Below are positions 1 through 10,594 of a stretch of DNA of 59,627 bases, piece by piece. The translations under genes and the position numbers were made by a program. Origin of the DNA: Isotricha intestinalis (lineage: Eukaryota; Ciliophora; Litostomatea; Vestibuliferida; Isotrichidae). Position 1 is the stretch's first letter; each line of letters opens with the position of its first letter. Where the stretch lies: contig JAJJLU010003528.1 of the NCBI GenBank assembly GCA_023807065.1, positions 1-59,627 of the forward strand, in the 5' to 3' direction. The notes beneath the pieces are model-generated. The model was not told where the DNA came from and did not search any database. It saw only the letters and a program-made list of their open reading frames with translations.

Positions 1-980
1 GAAACTGAAATAATATTAGCTAAAGATAACAATAAACAGTTTTTCCAATCAACATTGAAATTATCTTTTGAATAATCTTTAACTCCATAATATTTTAATT
101 TTTCAAAATATATATTTTTCAAATTCTCAATTTCATCTTTTGTTGTTTTTTCATTAAGTGATATTCCTAATAAAATTATAACATCTTTTAATCCAATTCC
201 AAGAGAAGAATATTGCCAATCAATCATAATTATATTTTTTTCATCATAAAATAAATTAGATAATTGAGCATCTCCATGTACTAAAGTAAAATTTTTTTTA
301 TCTTCAGGATTTGTACTTTCATATAATTTTATAATATCAATATTATTAATTAATTCAATTATTTTAGGACCAAGTCGAGTTTTATTTTCTTCAATAAATC
401 TATTTTTTCTTTTATTAAAATTTTCAATTGTTAAATCTTTTAAATATAAACTAAAATTATATTCTTCCATAAATTTTAATTTATAATATTTTTCAGGACC
501 CCAAAATTCACTTTGAAATTTAGAAAAAAAATCAATGACTTTTAAAGCAAAATTTGCATCAAACCCTTCTTCTAATTTACATAATTTTAAATTTCTGTTA
601 TTCAAATCTTCCATAATTAAAACATATTTTGATTTTTCAATATTAATATTTGAGTAATAAATTTTTGGTAAATTTAAGGAATTTATTTTTGATAATTCAG
701 GATATAGTTTAATTTCCTTTTCATAACCTCTAGTTTCAGTTAATAATTTATTTATTCCTGGATTTTTTGTTGCTAATTTTATAATTAAAGAAATTGGAAG
801 AGAATCTGATTTATCATTGTATTTAGGAATAATTCTAAATATTTCTCCAGTATATCCTTCTTCAATTGGTGAGCCTAGTTCAAAAGATAAAATTTTTGTT
901 AAAAATTTTGAAGATAATACACTATTTAACCAATCAACTGTAATATCTGAAAAAGAATTTGGGATTAAATCTTTATTCAT
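1..980 (-). CDS. Small-molecule phosphotransferase, APH/ecdysteroid-kinase-like (3' end outside window)
   Basis: An open frame runs leftward from an ATG at 980 (protein starts MNKDLIPNSFSD) and leaves the window after about 326 residues without a stop. The catalytic loop HGDAQLSN lies near residue 233 and the metal-binding IDWQ near residue 250, the H-G-D-x(4)-N and D-W pair of the choline kinase/aminoglycoside phosphotransferase fold. An upstream LIIKLA segment probably carries the ATP-binding lysine, and a MEDLNNRN segment fits the hinge. The family moves the ATP gamma-phosphate onto hydroxyls of small molecules such as choline, ecdysteroids or antibiotics; the substrate here cannot be told. 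The gene lies 107 bp downstream of the asparagine-synthase-like gene on the same strand. The EcKinase/DUF1679 group is the best guess among the APH-like families. Confidence 0.85.
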   Translation of the reverse strand, partial: MNKDLIPNSFSDITVDWLNSVLSSKFLTKILSFELGSPIEEGYTGEIFRIIPKYNDKSDSLPISLIIKLATKNPGINKLLTETRGYEKEIKLYPELSKINSLNLPKIYYSNINIEKSKYVLIMEDLNNRNLKLCKLEEGFDANFALKVIDFFSKFQSEFWGPEKYYKLKFMEEYNFSLYLKDLTIENFNKRKNRFIEENKTRLGPKIIELINNIDIIKLYESTNPEDKKNFTLVHGDAQLSNLFYDEKNIIMIDWQYSSLGIGLKDVIILLGISLNEKTTKDEIENLKNIYFEKLKYYGVKDYSKDNFNVDWKNCLLLSLANIISV

Positions 981-1087
981 TTGAAATAAATTATAATTTC
1001 AAAAATAAATATATTTAAAATTTTATATTAACTTTAAAAAAATTGAATTTATATAATATCCTAAATTAGTCTTGATTCTATTTATAT

Positions 1088-2698
1088 TCATTGATAAATA
1101 TTTAATTTATTTAAAATTAAACATATACTTACAATTGGTGTTAAATAGTTTTGCATTTTAATATTATCTTTTTGTAAATCTTTAATAGCAAGTTCATAAT
1201 ATTCTTTACAAAATATCTTTATAAATTTATCTTTTCCTTCTTTTAATATTTCATGTAAATATTCTCTTATTTTATCTTGATTATATACTTTTTTAATAAA
1301 TATCTTTTCACTACAATTATTATTAATTGTTTCATAATTAATTTTTTGAAAAGGATATTTTTCACATAAATTTTTAGCAAATAACTTATCTTCTTCATTT
1401 ATTATTCTAGGTTCAGAATCAGTTTGAAATTTAAAATCTATTAAATGTTCAAAATATCTTATAAAAATAAGAGAAGCTAAACCAAAATAATTTTTTGTTC
1501 CTTCAAAATAAATTATAATTTTATGAAATAAAGGATCAGCAAAAGGGGAAATATTTATATCATTATTAAAAATATTTTTCATTGTTTTCCCTCCCCAAAA
1601 TCTTTGAATATAATCAAAAGAAAAATCTCCTAAAAATAATTGTGTCTTAGGCTCTTTATATTTATTTATTATAATATTAGCATTTTTATCAATCATTTCA
1701 TGAATAATTCTTAAATCATCTGTTTTAATATCATTTTTATATTTATTTTTTTTGTGATTTAAATATTGTTTAATAGCAGAAAAATCACCTAAATGAGTTC
1801 TATCACCGTATATTCCTATTATATGAAATATTGGTTTATCATATGTTGGAGTTGAATAATCACATATTTTACAATTACCTAAAATTAAATTTTTTAAATC
1901 TTTAAATATTGATAAATCATTTATATCACTTTTATTTGTTTTATAAAATATTTGATTACTTCTTTCATTATATTCATATTTATCAATAATTTCTTGTGAT
2001 ATTTCCCAATCGTCATGATTTTTTAAATATGTATTTTTAATAGGAACATTTCTTTTTATAATAATATTATTTTTATTAATATTTGAATTTAATAAAATTC
2101 CAAAACACATTCTACTATCAAAGCCTCCAGATAAATCTAATAAAAAAGGAGAATGAAATTTAGCTATATTTCTAAATACATTACACCACTTTATATACCA
2201 TTTATCTAAAATTTCTATTGATTCTTTTGAATTTAATTTTATCGTATTAATTTGATAATCTATAATTTTAAATATTACATTTCCCTTATAATCAATTTCT
2301 ATCTTTTTTTCTTTTGATATTCTTGATATTTCAATTATTAAAGTATCATTCAAATTAATAGGTTCTTCATTACTAAAAATATATTGTAAAGCATATTCTT
2401 TATTAAAAGTTAATTTTAAATTTAATTGAATTAAATAATCAACTATAATATCAAAACCATTTGAAAAAACACTAAATTCTTTATTTTGATAATAATATAT
2501 TCCTTGAATTCCAAGAAAATCTTGATTGATTGTGATTTTATCTTCTTCAACATTTATAAAGGTATAAGCCCCAGTCCCATCTACTTTATTTGGAATTTCA
2601 TTCAATAAAATATTTCCATCTTCTGTTATAGTATATCCTATAAAAATATTTTTTATTTTTGATAAATCTCTTGTGTCAATTAACCAATAATTTTCCAT
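1088..2698 (-). CDS. Asparagine-synthase-like PP-loop protein with degenerate N-terminal domain
   Basis: This is a 536-residue protein. The PP-loop SGGFDSR near residue 189 is the AMP-forming ATP site of asparagine synthetase-type amidotransferases. The N-terminal 130 or so residues match the position and strand-rich character of the class II glutaminase domain, but the protein starts MENYW and lacks the Cys2 nucleophile, so glutamine hydrolysis is not expected. Length is near that of AsnB (about 550). AsnB relatives without the glutaminase cysteine occur in beta-lactam synthetases and in polysaccharide or natural-product pathways. The gene is head-to-tail with the downstream kinase. The fold is secure, the product is not; a bacterial origin is possible but untested. 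Confidence 0.8.
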   Translation of the reverse strand: MENYWLIDTRDLSKIKNIFIGYTITEDGNILLNEIPNKVDGTGAYTFINVEEDKITINQDFLGIQGIYYYQNKEFSVFSNGFDIIVDYLIQLNLKLTFNKEYALQYIFSNEEPINLNDTLIIEISRISKEKKIEIDYKGNVIFKIIDYQINTIKLNSKESIEILDKWYIKWCNVFRNIAKFHSPFLLDLSGGFDSRMCFGILLNSNINKNNIIIKRNVPIKNTYLKNHDDWEISQEIIDKYEYNERSNQIFYKTNKSDINDLSIFKDLKNLILGNCKICDYSTPTYDKPIFHIIGIYGDRTHLGDFSAIKQYLNHKKNKYKNDIKTDDLRIIHEMIDKNANIIINKYKEPKTQLFLGDFSFDYIQRFWGGKTMKNIFNNDINISPFADPLFHKIIIYFEGTKNYFGLASLIFIRYFEHLIDFKFQTDSEPRIINEEDKLFAKNLCEKYPFQKINYETINNNCSEKIFIKKVYNQDKIREYLHEILKEGKDKFIKIFCKEYYELAIKDLQKDNIKMQNYLTPIVSICLILNKLNIYQ

Positions 2699-3197
2699 TA
2701 ATAATTATTTATTTTTTGATTATTAAAAATAATTTCTTTTTTTATGTAATTGTTATATTTCCTAATTATTTTAATTTATTATAAATAATCTTATATAATA
2801 AGAAAATAATAAATCATTTGCAATTTATGAAAAAAAGATTTAAATTGAATTTAAAAATTTTTGAATGATAATATTTGATAATAGAATATTCAATGGATTA
2901 AATGAAATATATTGTGTTTTTTTAAATTTAAAAATTTAAATTTATTTCATCAAAAGTCAATTAACTTCAAACAAAAATTAGATAAAAATATTAGATATGA
3001 ATGAATAAAAGATTTGAAGATTTATAGATAGAATATAGTAAAATAAAAAAATGAAAAAATTGAAAAAAATAAAAATTTGAATTTAAATTTAATAAATAAA
3101 AAAATAATTCAAAAACTAAGAAGATTATCCAATCAAATTAAAGAAAAAAATAAAAAATATATTAAAGAAAAAAATTAGAAAAAAAAATAAAAATCAA
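2699..3197. other. Intergenic, divergent upstream regions
   Basis: About 500 bp of very AT-rich DNA separates the start of the asparagine-synthase-like gene (minus) from the histone H1-like gene (plus), so promoters for both should lie here. I saw no coding remnant or RNA gene. The last 150 bp before the histone start are almost pure A with a few T, which is common upstream of starts in this window. Confidence 0.5.
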
Positions 3198-3539
3198 ATG
3201 GGAAAGAGAGCTAGTAATAGAACCACACCAGCAAAATCATCAGTGAAAAAATCTGCAAGAAAATCATCAAGAAAATCAGGAAAAAAATCATTAACAAAAT
3301 CATCAGCAAAAAAATCAACTGCTAAATCAGGAAAAAAATCAACTTTAAAAGTTATTGAAGAAGAACCTGTTGTTGAAGAAGTTAAAGATGATACTACTAC
3401 ACCTGTTAAAACTTCAGGGAAAAAAGAAAGGAAAACTCCTGCATCTAAAGTTAAGAGTAGTGTTAAAAAAAGTAGTGGAAAAAAAAGTATAAAAAGCTCT
3501 TCTAAAAAATCTGGAAGAAATAGCGGGAAAAATAAATAA
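3198..3539 (+). CDS. Histone H1-like lysine/serine-rich chromatin protein (no globular domain)
   Basis: This 113-residue protein is built from SKKS, SxKKS and KKSxxKS repeats on both sides of a short acidic/Thr segment (EEEPVVEEV then DDTTTPVKTSGKK, residues about 54-75). There is no winged-helix globular domain. Tail-only H1 proteins are known for ciliate macronuclei and some other protists, where they bind linker DNA and are regulated by phosphorylation. Several Thr/Ser-Pro sites (TTPAK, TTTPVK, KTPASK) are candidate CDK sites. Base composition is somewhat less AT-rich than neighbours, as expected for a highly expressed basic protein. It could be another basic chromatin protein, but H1 fits best. 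Confidence 0.75.
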   Translation: MGKRASNRTTPAKSSVKKSARKSSRKSGKKSLTKSSAKKSTAKSGKKSTLKVIEEEPVVEEVKDDTTTPVKTSGKKERKTPASKVKSSVKKSSGKKSIKSSSKKSGRNSGKNK

Positions 3540-5341
3540 TATATTTATTTATTATTTATCATAAAAACATATTATTATTTTTTAATTCAAATTTTTTTTT
3601 TTTGAAGCAATTTAATTTATTTATTTATTGAATCTTCAAAATTGTTTTAATAGAATTAGAGATACAAAAAAGGTTTATTTATTTATTATTTTTAAAAAAG
3701 AGTTTCTTTTCCTGAAATTTAATGTCTTTATCATATATACCAAAAATTAGTTTATTCCTTTCATTAAGAATATATTATTTTCTTCTTAAACACATATTCC
3801 AAAACATTTAAAATTAAATTAAACAAAATAAATAATATCAAATCATTATTTTTTAATGTTTTAAAGTTTATTCTACTTGCTATTAATTTAAATTCATTTA
3901 CTTATATTTTATGGAGAACTTTTTCTTCAGTTTTTTTTAAGAGGATTTCATTCTGCATAATTTCTTTTTTCAACTTTTTTCTTCATATTTCAAAATAGAA
4001 TATAACACATATTAAAAATTGAAATAAGGAGATAAAAGATAAATTATCATTATGAATAAAGATTGTTGAGTAGAGATAATACTTTTAAAAAATATATTAT
4101 TCAGCAATATAATAAAAAATTAACTTTTATGATAAACAATACAATTTAGGCATCAATACCATATTAATAACAAAAGCAAATAATAGAATAAGTTAAATCA
4201 TAATAAAAAAAAGGAAGGAAATATATTTTATTTTTTTAGCAAATAAATTACTAGTAAATTAGAGATGTAAATAATTATTTAAATTGAATGAATTAATGAT
4301 TCATAAATTCATTTTTTTCATTCTTTTCTTAAATTTTACTTCTATCAATTCTTCTGGCATATAAAATATATTTCATAATAATAAAAGAATTTAGTAATTA
4401 TCCTTTCTTGTAGGATTAAATATATAATTATTTATTTATTATTTATATTTTTAAAACATTTATTTTAAAATCTTTTCTATTTGATTTTTCCTTTTATTAT
4501 TAAAATAAATATTTCATTGTTTTGAGAAGAGAAAAATTGCTAAAATTATTTATAATAATTCTTTAATATTAAATAATATATTTTAGTTTAACAACAGTGA
4601 CTCATTAAAAAAATAACTAATAATTTTATTATTTTATTTAAATTTTTTTAAAATTAAAAAAAATATTAAGAAGGTAATTTTCAATTATTTCTTTTGAATT
4701 ATTAATATTTAATTAAAAATATCTCCCTGAAAAGTTAATTTTTAAAGGAAAAAAATAAATTTTTAATAGAGCGAACAAAATATATAAACTTAAAATTTTA
4801 ATTTTTGATAATATAAAATAATAACACAATCAAGGAAAAACAAAAACTAAAATATTTTTAAATTTCGATAAATTTTTGTAATACATTATATTATAAATAA
4901 ATATTATTTTGCTTGTTAAAGACACAATTTTAAACCACATCTAATTCTTTGAATCAATCTAATTTCTAAATTTATTCTCTTTTAAAATTTTATTGAATTT
5001 TTCCTATTCTAAAATTTCAATTTTAAGGCCAAATTTGAGTTTTTGGTTGACTGTGACAAATAATTATTAGTGATATATAAACTAAATATTTGAAAATAAA
5101 ACATATTAGTGATTTGTAATCATAATTTATTTTTTTAAATGAATTCAATCAAACTTCTATTTTTTTATGTTGTTTTTATTCAAAATGTTTTTTTTTGGTT
5201 TTGAAATTTTGCAATTACTGAAAATTCAAATATAGTAATAAATATTTTTTAAATATTATAGTTTAAAAGTATTTCAATATTTACTTAAATATTTTTTTAG
5301 TAGATTTATTTTTGATTAAGATAAAAAAATTTTCACCAAAA
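3540..5341. other. Long intergenic region, nothing recognised
   Basis: About 1.8 kb lies between the 3' end of the H1-like gene and the 3' end of the ART-LRR gene, which face each other. I read both strands and found no open frame with protein-like composition, no tandem repeat and no RNA-gene-like GC patch. Stops are dense in all frames. Confidence 0.5.
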
Positions 5342-7426
5342 TTATTTTTTATTTTCATTCATTGTTTTTATAATTATTTTAAATAAATTATCTGGACTAT
5401 CATTGCAATTTTTAATAGATTCTAAAAAAAGACAATAATCAAAACAATTTTCTAATTTTTTTCCTTCAAAATCACAATTAGGTAAAAATAATTTTTCTAA
5501 CTGCTCACATCCATTAAATATATAACTTAAATCTTTAACTTTCTCAAAATTTAAATTTCTTAAATCTAATACTTTTAAAGAAGAACATTCAAAAAACATA
5601 AATTTCATGTCAGTTACATTTTTTGAGTTAAAATCATCAAAACTAATAAAATTTAGGGATACACAATAATAACACATTAAACTCATATCATTAATTTGCT
5701 CTGAATTAAATTTAGAAAAATCCAATGAAATTAAGTTAGAACATTGATAAAATAATCTACTTAAACTTTGAATTATATTATTTTTAAAATCAAATTTAAA
5801 AGTATATTTTCCTTCTTTTTGAAAATTATAATAATTTGTGAAATTTATTTTTGTATTATTTAAATATACTTCACAAGAATTATTATTATTATTATAATTT
5901 ATTATTCTTATTTCCTTATTTAAATCTTTTTCTTCAATATTAAATTCTGAAATAATATAATTTGGATTTTCTTTTGGAATATAATCATCAATTTTAAAAT
6001 TAAATTTTTTTTTTTCTTCTTTTTTTTCTTCTTCTTCTTTTTTAATATCTTCTAAATTAATTAATTCAGGTTTAAAAATGCAATCAACAAAATCAGTTTT
6101 AGGAATACCAACTATTTCATCTAAATTATTAACTTTTTCTTCTTTTATTAATTCTTCTTTATATTTCCCTAAATATAATAAATTAAGAGAATAATATTCA
6201 GTTTGATCTTTTAAATATTTTTTTTGAATACTTTTAACTTCAAAACAACTAAATGGAAAAAATAATATTTCACTTTCCTTCTCATAATAAGAGATTGGTG
6301 ATATATCTACATTAGATACAAGCTCTTCATCGTAATTTTCTCCTTTTTTAATTTTAAAAAGAACCAAACTTTCATTAGGAGACAAATGTTCTTTATTTCT
6401 TTCAATATAACCCAACGCTATCATTTTATTTAAACTTGTTGAAAAAAAAGGTTTGCAATAGCAAATCAAATTAGGAAATTTTTTATTTGTATCTTTTTCT
6501 TCTAATCGTTTTTTGATAGATGAAATTTCTGAATTATATATTTTTGAACCTCTATATAATTTTTTATCAAAAACATTGGAAATGACTTTTAATTTCAATC
6601 CATAATATAAAAACTTCAAATAAGTAAAATATTCTTTTATTAATTTACCTTTACCTTTTAAAGAAGTATTTAAATCTTTATAAAAGAAAGATTCAAAAGT
6701 ATAAATTCTTAACCAATATTTAATTAAAACTTCATTTGGAATCTCATTTTTATTTGATAAAAGTTGATTAACTATTTCTCTTATTTCTTTATTATCTGAA
6801 AATTTATTTAAAAGAAATTTATTGAATTCATTGATCTCGTCTTGATTTGGTTTTGAAATTAAATCTTGATATGTTATTGGTAATACTAATTGCTTTTTGT
6901 TGTCAATAAATTCAAAAGTAAATAACTCTTTATTTTTTGGATAAACTGTTATTGGAGTTTTATTTATTTCATAAGATTCTGAAATTGAGATAATATCATA
7001 GAATGAGTTTAAATCATTAATTATGAAATCTTTAGTAAAAAATGCACATTTAAAATTTTCTATTTGTTTATAAGTTTTTTTTTCTTTTTTATTGTTTAAA
7101 ATAACAATTTTAATCAAAGAATAAAAATTTGATACATTCTTTTCTATAAGCTCAAAAAATTTTTCCAAATTAATATCTAATAATAACACTATAATTTCTA
7201 TAAATCTAGATGATAATATTTCCCCAATGGCAACTTCAATATTATTATAAATATATAATTTCTTAACATTATTTTTTTGAAAAAAGTTAGTTATATTTTT
7301 AATTATGTTATCATTCATCCTTACATTATTAAATATTATTATATATTTTATGTTGTTTTTTTTTAAAATATAAATTTTATCTTCGATAGTGGAATTCCTT
7401 TTTTTTCCAGAATGAGTCTCACCCAT
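5342..7426 (-). CDS. ADP-ribosyltransferase (R-S-E type) fused to BspA-type leucine-rich repeats
   Basis: This 694-residue protein has three parts. Residues 1-180 are an unknown hydrophobic/basic region. A mono-ADP-ribosyltransferase fold follows: YRGS near residue 290 gives the NAD-binding Arg, FFSTS near 325 the STS strand, and EKESEIL near 382 the ExE pair, followed by a FPFSCFEV stretch typical of the family. The C-terminal 130 residues are DUF285/BspA-like repeats (LDFSKFNSEQINDMS, LDLRNLNFEKVKDLS), usually a protein-interaction or surface-binding module. The ExE pattern predicts arginine-directed transfer. I saw no signal peptide or TM segment, so an intracellular protein is inferred. 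All three catalytic elements are present, so it may be active. Confidence 0.82.
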   Translation of the reverse strand: MGETHSGKKRNSTIEDKIYILKKNNIKYIIIFNNVRMNDNIIKNITNFFQKNNVKKLYIYNNIEVAIGEILSSRFIEIIVLLLDINLEKFFELIEKNVSNFYSLIKIVILNNKKEKKTYKQIENFKCAFFTKDFIINDLNSFYDIISISESYEINKTPITVYPKNKELFTFEFIDNKKQLVLPITYQDLISKPNQDEINEFNKFLLNKFSDNKEIREIVNQLLSNKNEIPNEVLIKYWLRIYTFESFFYKDLNTSLKGKGKLIKEYFTYLKFLYYGLKLKVISNVFDKKLYRGSKIYNSEISSIKKRLEEKDTNKKFPNLICYCKPFFSTSLNKMIALGYIERNKEHLSPNESLVLFKIKKGENYDEELVSNVDISPISYYEKESEILFFPFSCFEVKSIQKKYLKDQTEYYSLNLLYLGKYKEELIKEEKVNNLDEIVGIPKTDFVDCIFKPELINLEDIKKEEEEKKEEKKKFNFKIDDYIPKENPNYIISEFNIEEKDLNKEIRIINYNNNNNSCEVYLNNTKINFTNYYNFQKEGKYTFKFDFKNNIIQSLSRLFYQCSNLISLDFSKFNSEQINDMSLMCYYCVSLNFISFDDFNSKNVTDMKFMFFECSSLKVLDLRNLNFEKVKDLSYIFNGCEQLEKLFLPNCDFEGKKLENCFDYCLFLESIKNCNDSPDNLFKIIIKTMNENKK

Positions 7427-8651
7427 TTTTAGTGTTATTTTTTAATTAAAAAATTATCATAATGAATGATATAAAAATATTTAATCCGATTTATTAGAAA
7501 AAAATAAATTAAAAAACAAATATAAAATTATAAAAAAAGAATAGAAAATCACATATATATAAATTCAAAGTAATAATAATTTATCTCTTTATGTATTTTA
7601 ACTGAACAAAATTTTTTTGAATAATTATAAATGATATTTCAAAATAAGTTTTTATCTTTTTTTTAAATGAATTGAAAGATGAATTAAAATGATTATTATT
7701 ATCTAAATATTTTTTAACAAAATTTAATGGTATTTTGCATTCTTCTTAACTTCCAAAAGATTATAAGGAGTTAAAATTTCTAATCATTCATTTTGTAATT
7801 AATAGATTTTCCAAATGATATAATTAAATAAATAAATAAAATTCTTTTTTATGATATGATTATTCAAAAAAATCCCATAATTTTTCATCATTTGGGATTT
7901 AAGACTTTATAAAAACTTATTTAATAATATTTCATATTTTCAAATTAATAAAAAAAATTTTATAAATGAGGATTTATGGATATTGAACCACTAATTACAA
8001 TATTTATATAATTATTATTATAGTTATAGATTTTCATTCCTTCATTTAAAAATACTTATTTAAAAGAAAAATAATATATTTTACTTAAAATAATATATTA
8101 CATTAATTTTAGATGGAAAAAAAACGTTTATTTTTTTTTGAAAATATATTATTAAAATAAAAGAAAATAAATCATTATTAGCATAAGAATTAGTTTTTTA
8201 AATATAAATGAAAAGAACATTTTTACTTCTTATAAATAAGATATTAAATATTTTGATTTTAAAAATTAATAATTAAAGAAATAGTTCCATTTGGAAAAGG
8301 GGTATACTATTATTAAAAAAAGCGGTAAAGCAAAAAAGTTTTTCAAAAATTTCATAAAATTTCCATAAATAAGATTCAATTATGTGAAATTGCAAATTGA
8401 AAAATTGAAAAATTTATATAAAATATAAAACAATAATAACGTTCTAATATATTAAACTAATTTGGTATATTTAATTTAAAATTTTACATTCAATAAAAAG
8501 GAAAACATCTAATAAACTATTATCAAATATTAAAAGAAAATTAAAGATTGGAAAATTATTTTTGAAGATGAAATGATTCTAAAAGTGAAATGCTTGTTAA
8601 TTCATTTACAAATATATTATATAAGTTGAAATTATTACAAGTTTTTTAAGA
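7427..8651. other. Gene-poor AT-rich stretch
   Basis: About 1.2 kb upstream of the ART-LRR gene contains no supported gene. One weak protein-like run around 7700-7800 could be an old coding fragment but has in-frame stops and no recognisable family. Confidence 0.4.
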
Positions 8652-9172
8652 ATGGCATTAAATCGGGAAAAAACTTATTATAATTTTAGAGAATTAACAG
8701 AACATTTGGAATATCATAAAGATGAATTAAAACAATATTATAAAATTAGTGAATGAACAAATCCAAACAAGAACAATAACAAATAGATATTTAGAAAATG
8801 AAAAGAAAAATTTTTTTTATGAATAATTTGTAGAAATAAATCAAATTACTTCTCTTTTAAATAATATGATATATAAGGCAAAATATTTCTTCAAGGTAAA
8901 AATTGAAGATTTCTATCAAATTTGAAATTGCATTTTTTAAATTACACGAATAACATTAGATTTACCATTCGGTAAAATAGATATTAATTAAAAAATATTT
9001 CCAAAGCTAAAACTTGATTTAATAAAGAGAACCCTTTAAAAAAGGATTATCAAATTCTTGCATATAAAAATAAATATTGAAATGGATTTATAATAATAAA
9101 ACAAACATATATAAGAAGCACAGAAGAAAAATTACTTTACAAAAAATAAAAGTAAAGAACCTAAATACTGAA
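8652..9172 (+). pseudogene. Decayed coding sequence, family not recognised
   Basis: An ATG at 8652 opens a protein-like frame (MALNREKTYYNFRELTEHL) that ends in TGA after 34 codons. One base over, coding-like composition continues (VNEQIQTRTITNRYLENEKK) to about 9172, interrupted by several TAA and TGA codons; recognisable stretches include LDLPFGKIDIN and KIFPKLKLDLIKRTL. The pattern of one frameshift plus scattered stops in otherwise amino-acid-like sequence is that of a pseudogene. I cannot name the family. It sits just upstream of the GNAT relic on the same strand and could have belonged to the same locus. Confidence 0.45.
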
Positions 9173-9469
9173 TTATAATATAATTCATTCTCTATTTTAT
9201 ATATACCAATGAAATTGAAGAATATCACAGAGAACAAACAATTTAAATAGGAGAATAAATTATTACTGGTGAATTATTTATATAATTCTTTTTGATTTCT
9301 AAAAATTTTTTTTATTATGGAATAAAAATAAAATTTTTTTTTTATTATCCAAAGATTAAATATTAGTATTCAAATTTTTTTATTTTTTTAAAAAAAAGAT
9401 AAACCTTTGAAACTAAACAAAAGTAATTATTAAATTTATAATCTATATTATAATTAATTAAAATTATTA

Positions 9470-10213
9470 TTTTTCTTTACCAATTCCTTTAAAAAATTTT
9501 AAAAAAAAAGAAGATTCAACTAATAATAAAGAACATATTTCAATCATAAATAAATTTTATTACTAACTATATTTTAAAGAATTTCCAAATATAGATGAAG
9601 CAGAATCTTTAGAAAATATAATAAGTCAATATAAAAGAATAAAAGAATGTAATTATTAAGGAATAATTGAATAATATGAAAATGAAATAATTGGAGCTAT
9701 AATAGAAGTTTATTTTGGAGAATGTAATTGTGGTTTAATAGAATTTGTTATTGTAATTCCAAAGAAAAGAAAAATACATATAGAAAGTAAATTAATTTCA
9801 TTTTTGATTAATTATTAAATGAAAATTCAATAATTTATTATAATAATTTAAAAAATTGTTTTATTATTGCTTTTTTGAATGTGAAATCTATATGAAGTTA
9901 ATTAAGATATTAGAAATATATGTATATCAAGAAGTTAATTTTAGAATAAAAAAATGCTTGTGAATTGAATTTTAAATTTTATCAAGCTTCACTTGAAGAA
10001 AGTAAAAACCTTTATGTTATTATTATTAATTAAATTTAATTTTTAATAGAAGAATTAAAACAATTAAAGTTATTTATTTTTTAGATTTTTCAAGTGCAAT
10101 CAATAAAATATTCATGAAAATTTGGAATTATTGAAAGTGAAAAATAAGTTAAAAAATATGAATGAAATTCTTTTTATAAAATGATATAAGGTTTTTTAAT
10201 TAATTATTTATGA
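9470..10213 (+). pseudogene. GNAT N-acetyltransferase pseudogene
   Basis: In one frame the sequence reads like a GNAT acetyltransferase: FPNIDEAESLENIISQYKR, then EIIGAIIEVYFGECNCGLIE, EFVIVIPKKRKIHIESKLI and FLINY, the usual strands beta2-beta4 and the acetyl-CoA loop region (the expected RGxGIGSKL has drifted). In-frame TAA codons interrupt it, for example after KECNY and after GIIE, where Gln would suit. After a frame change the C-terminal part continues (NACELNFKFYQASLEESKNL, FLIEELKQLKLFIF) with TAA, TAG and TGA interruptions. No uninterrupted version is possible with any single standard frame. I read it as a decayed gene; the alternative, a gene in a code where TAA/TAG mean Gln, is weakened by the TGAs and frame changes. 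Confidence 0.6.
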
Positions 10214-10594
10214 AGTGAATTTATTTTAATTTGTTTTGAAAAACTTGAGTTTAAAATAATATTATAAAATTAATTTAAGTGTTGAATTAAATATATTTAT
10301 TCTTTTATAATAAAAAAAATTATAAAAAAGGAAAAGAAATAAAAATTTTATAAATTATATTATAATCTGAATAAACTGTTCACTCAATGAAATTATGAAA
10401 ATTCTTTATTTGTATTTATAAATTATATATATACATTTTAATTTGGGAATTTCAATTTTTTTAATTATAAAAAAATTTTGATTTTAAAAATAAAATTCCC
10501 AATTCAAATATTTTATGGTATTAAAAATAAAAAATATTTAAATTTAATTATTTAAATTTTTGTAACACTAAATAATATATTAATTATTATAAGG

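Noticed and set aside
1..100. Possible telomere or chromosome end at the left edge
   Set aside because: No telomeric repeat; the edge lies inside an open kinase gene.
7427..10594. Possible transposon or integrated element in the gene-poor gap
   Set aside because: I saw no terminal repeats, transposase, reverse transcriptase or viral gene; the recognisable relic is a GNAT.
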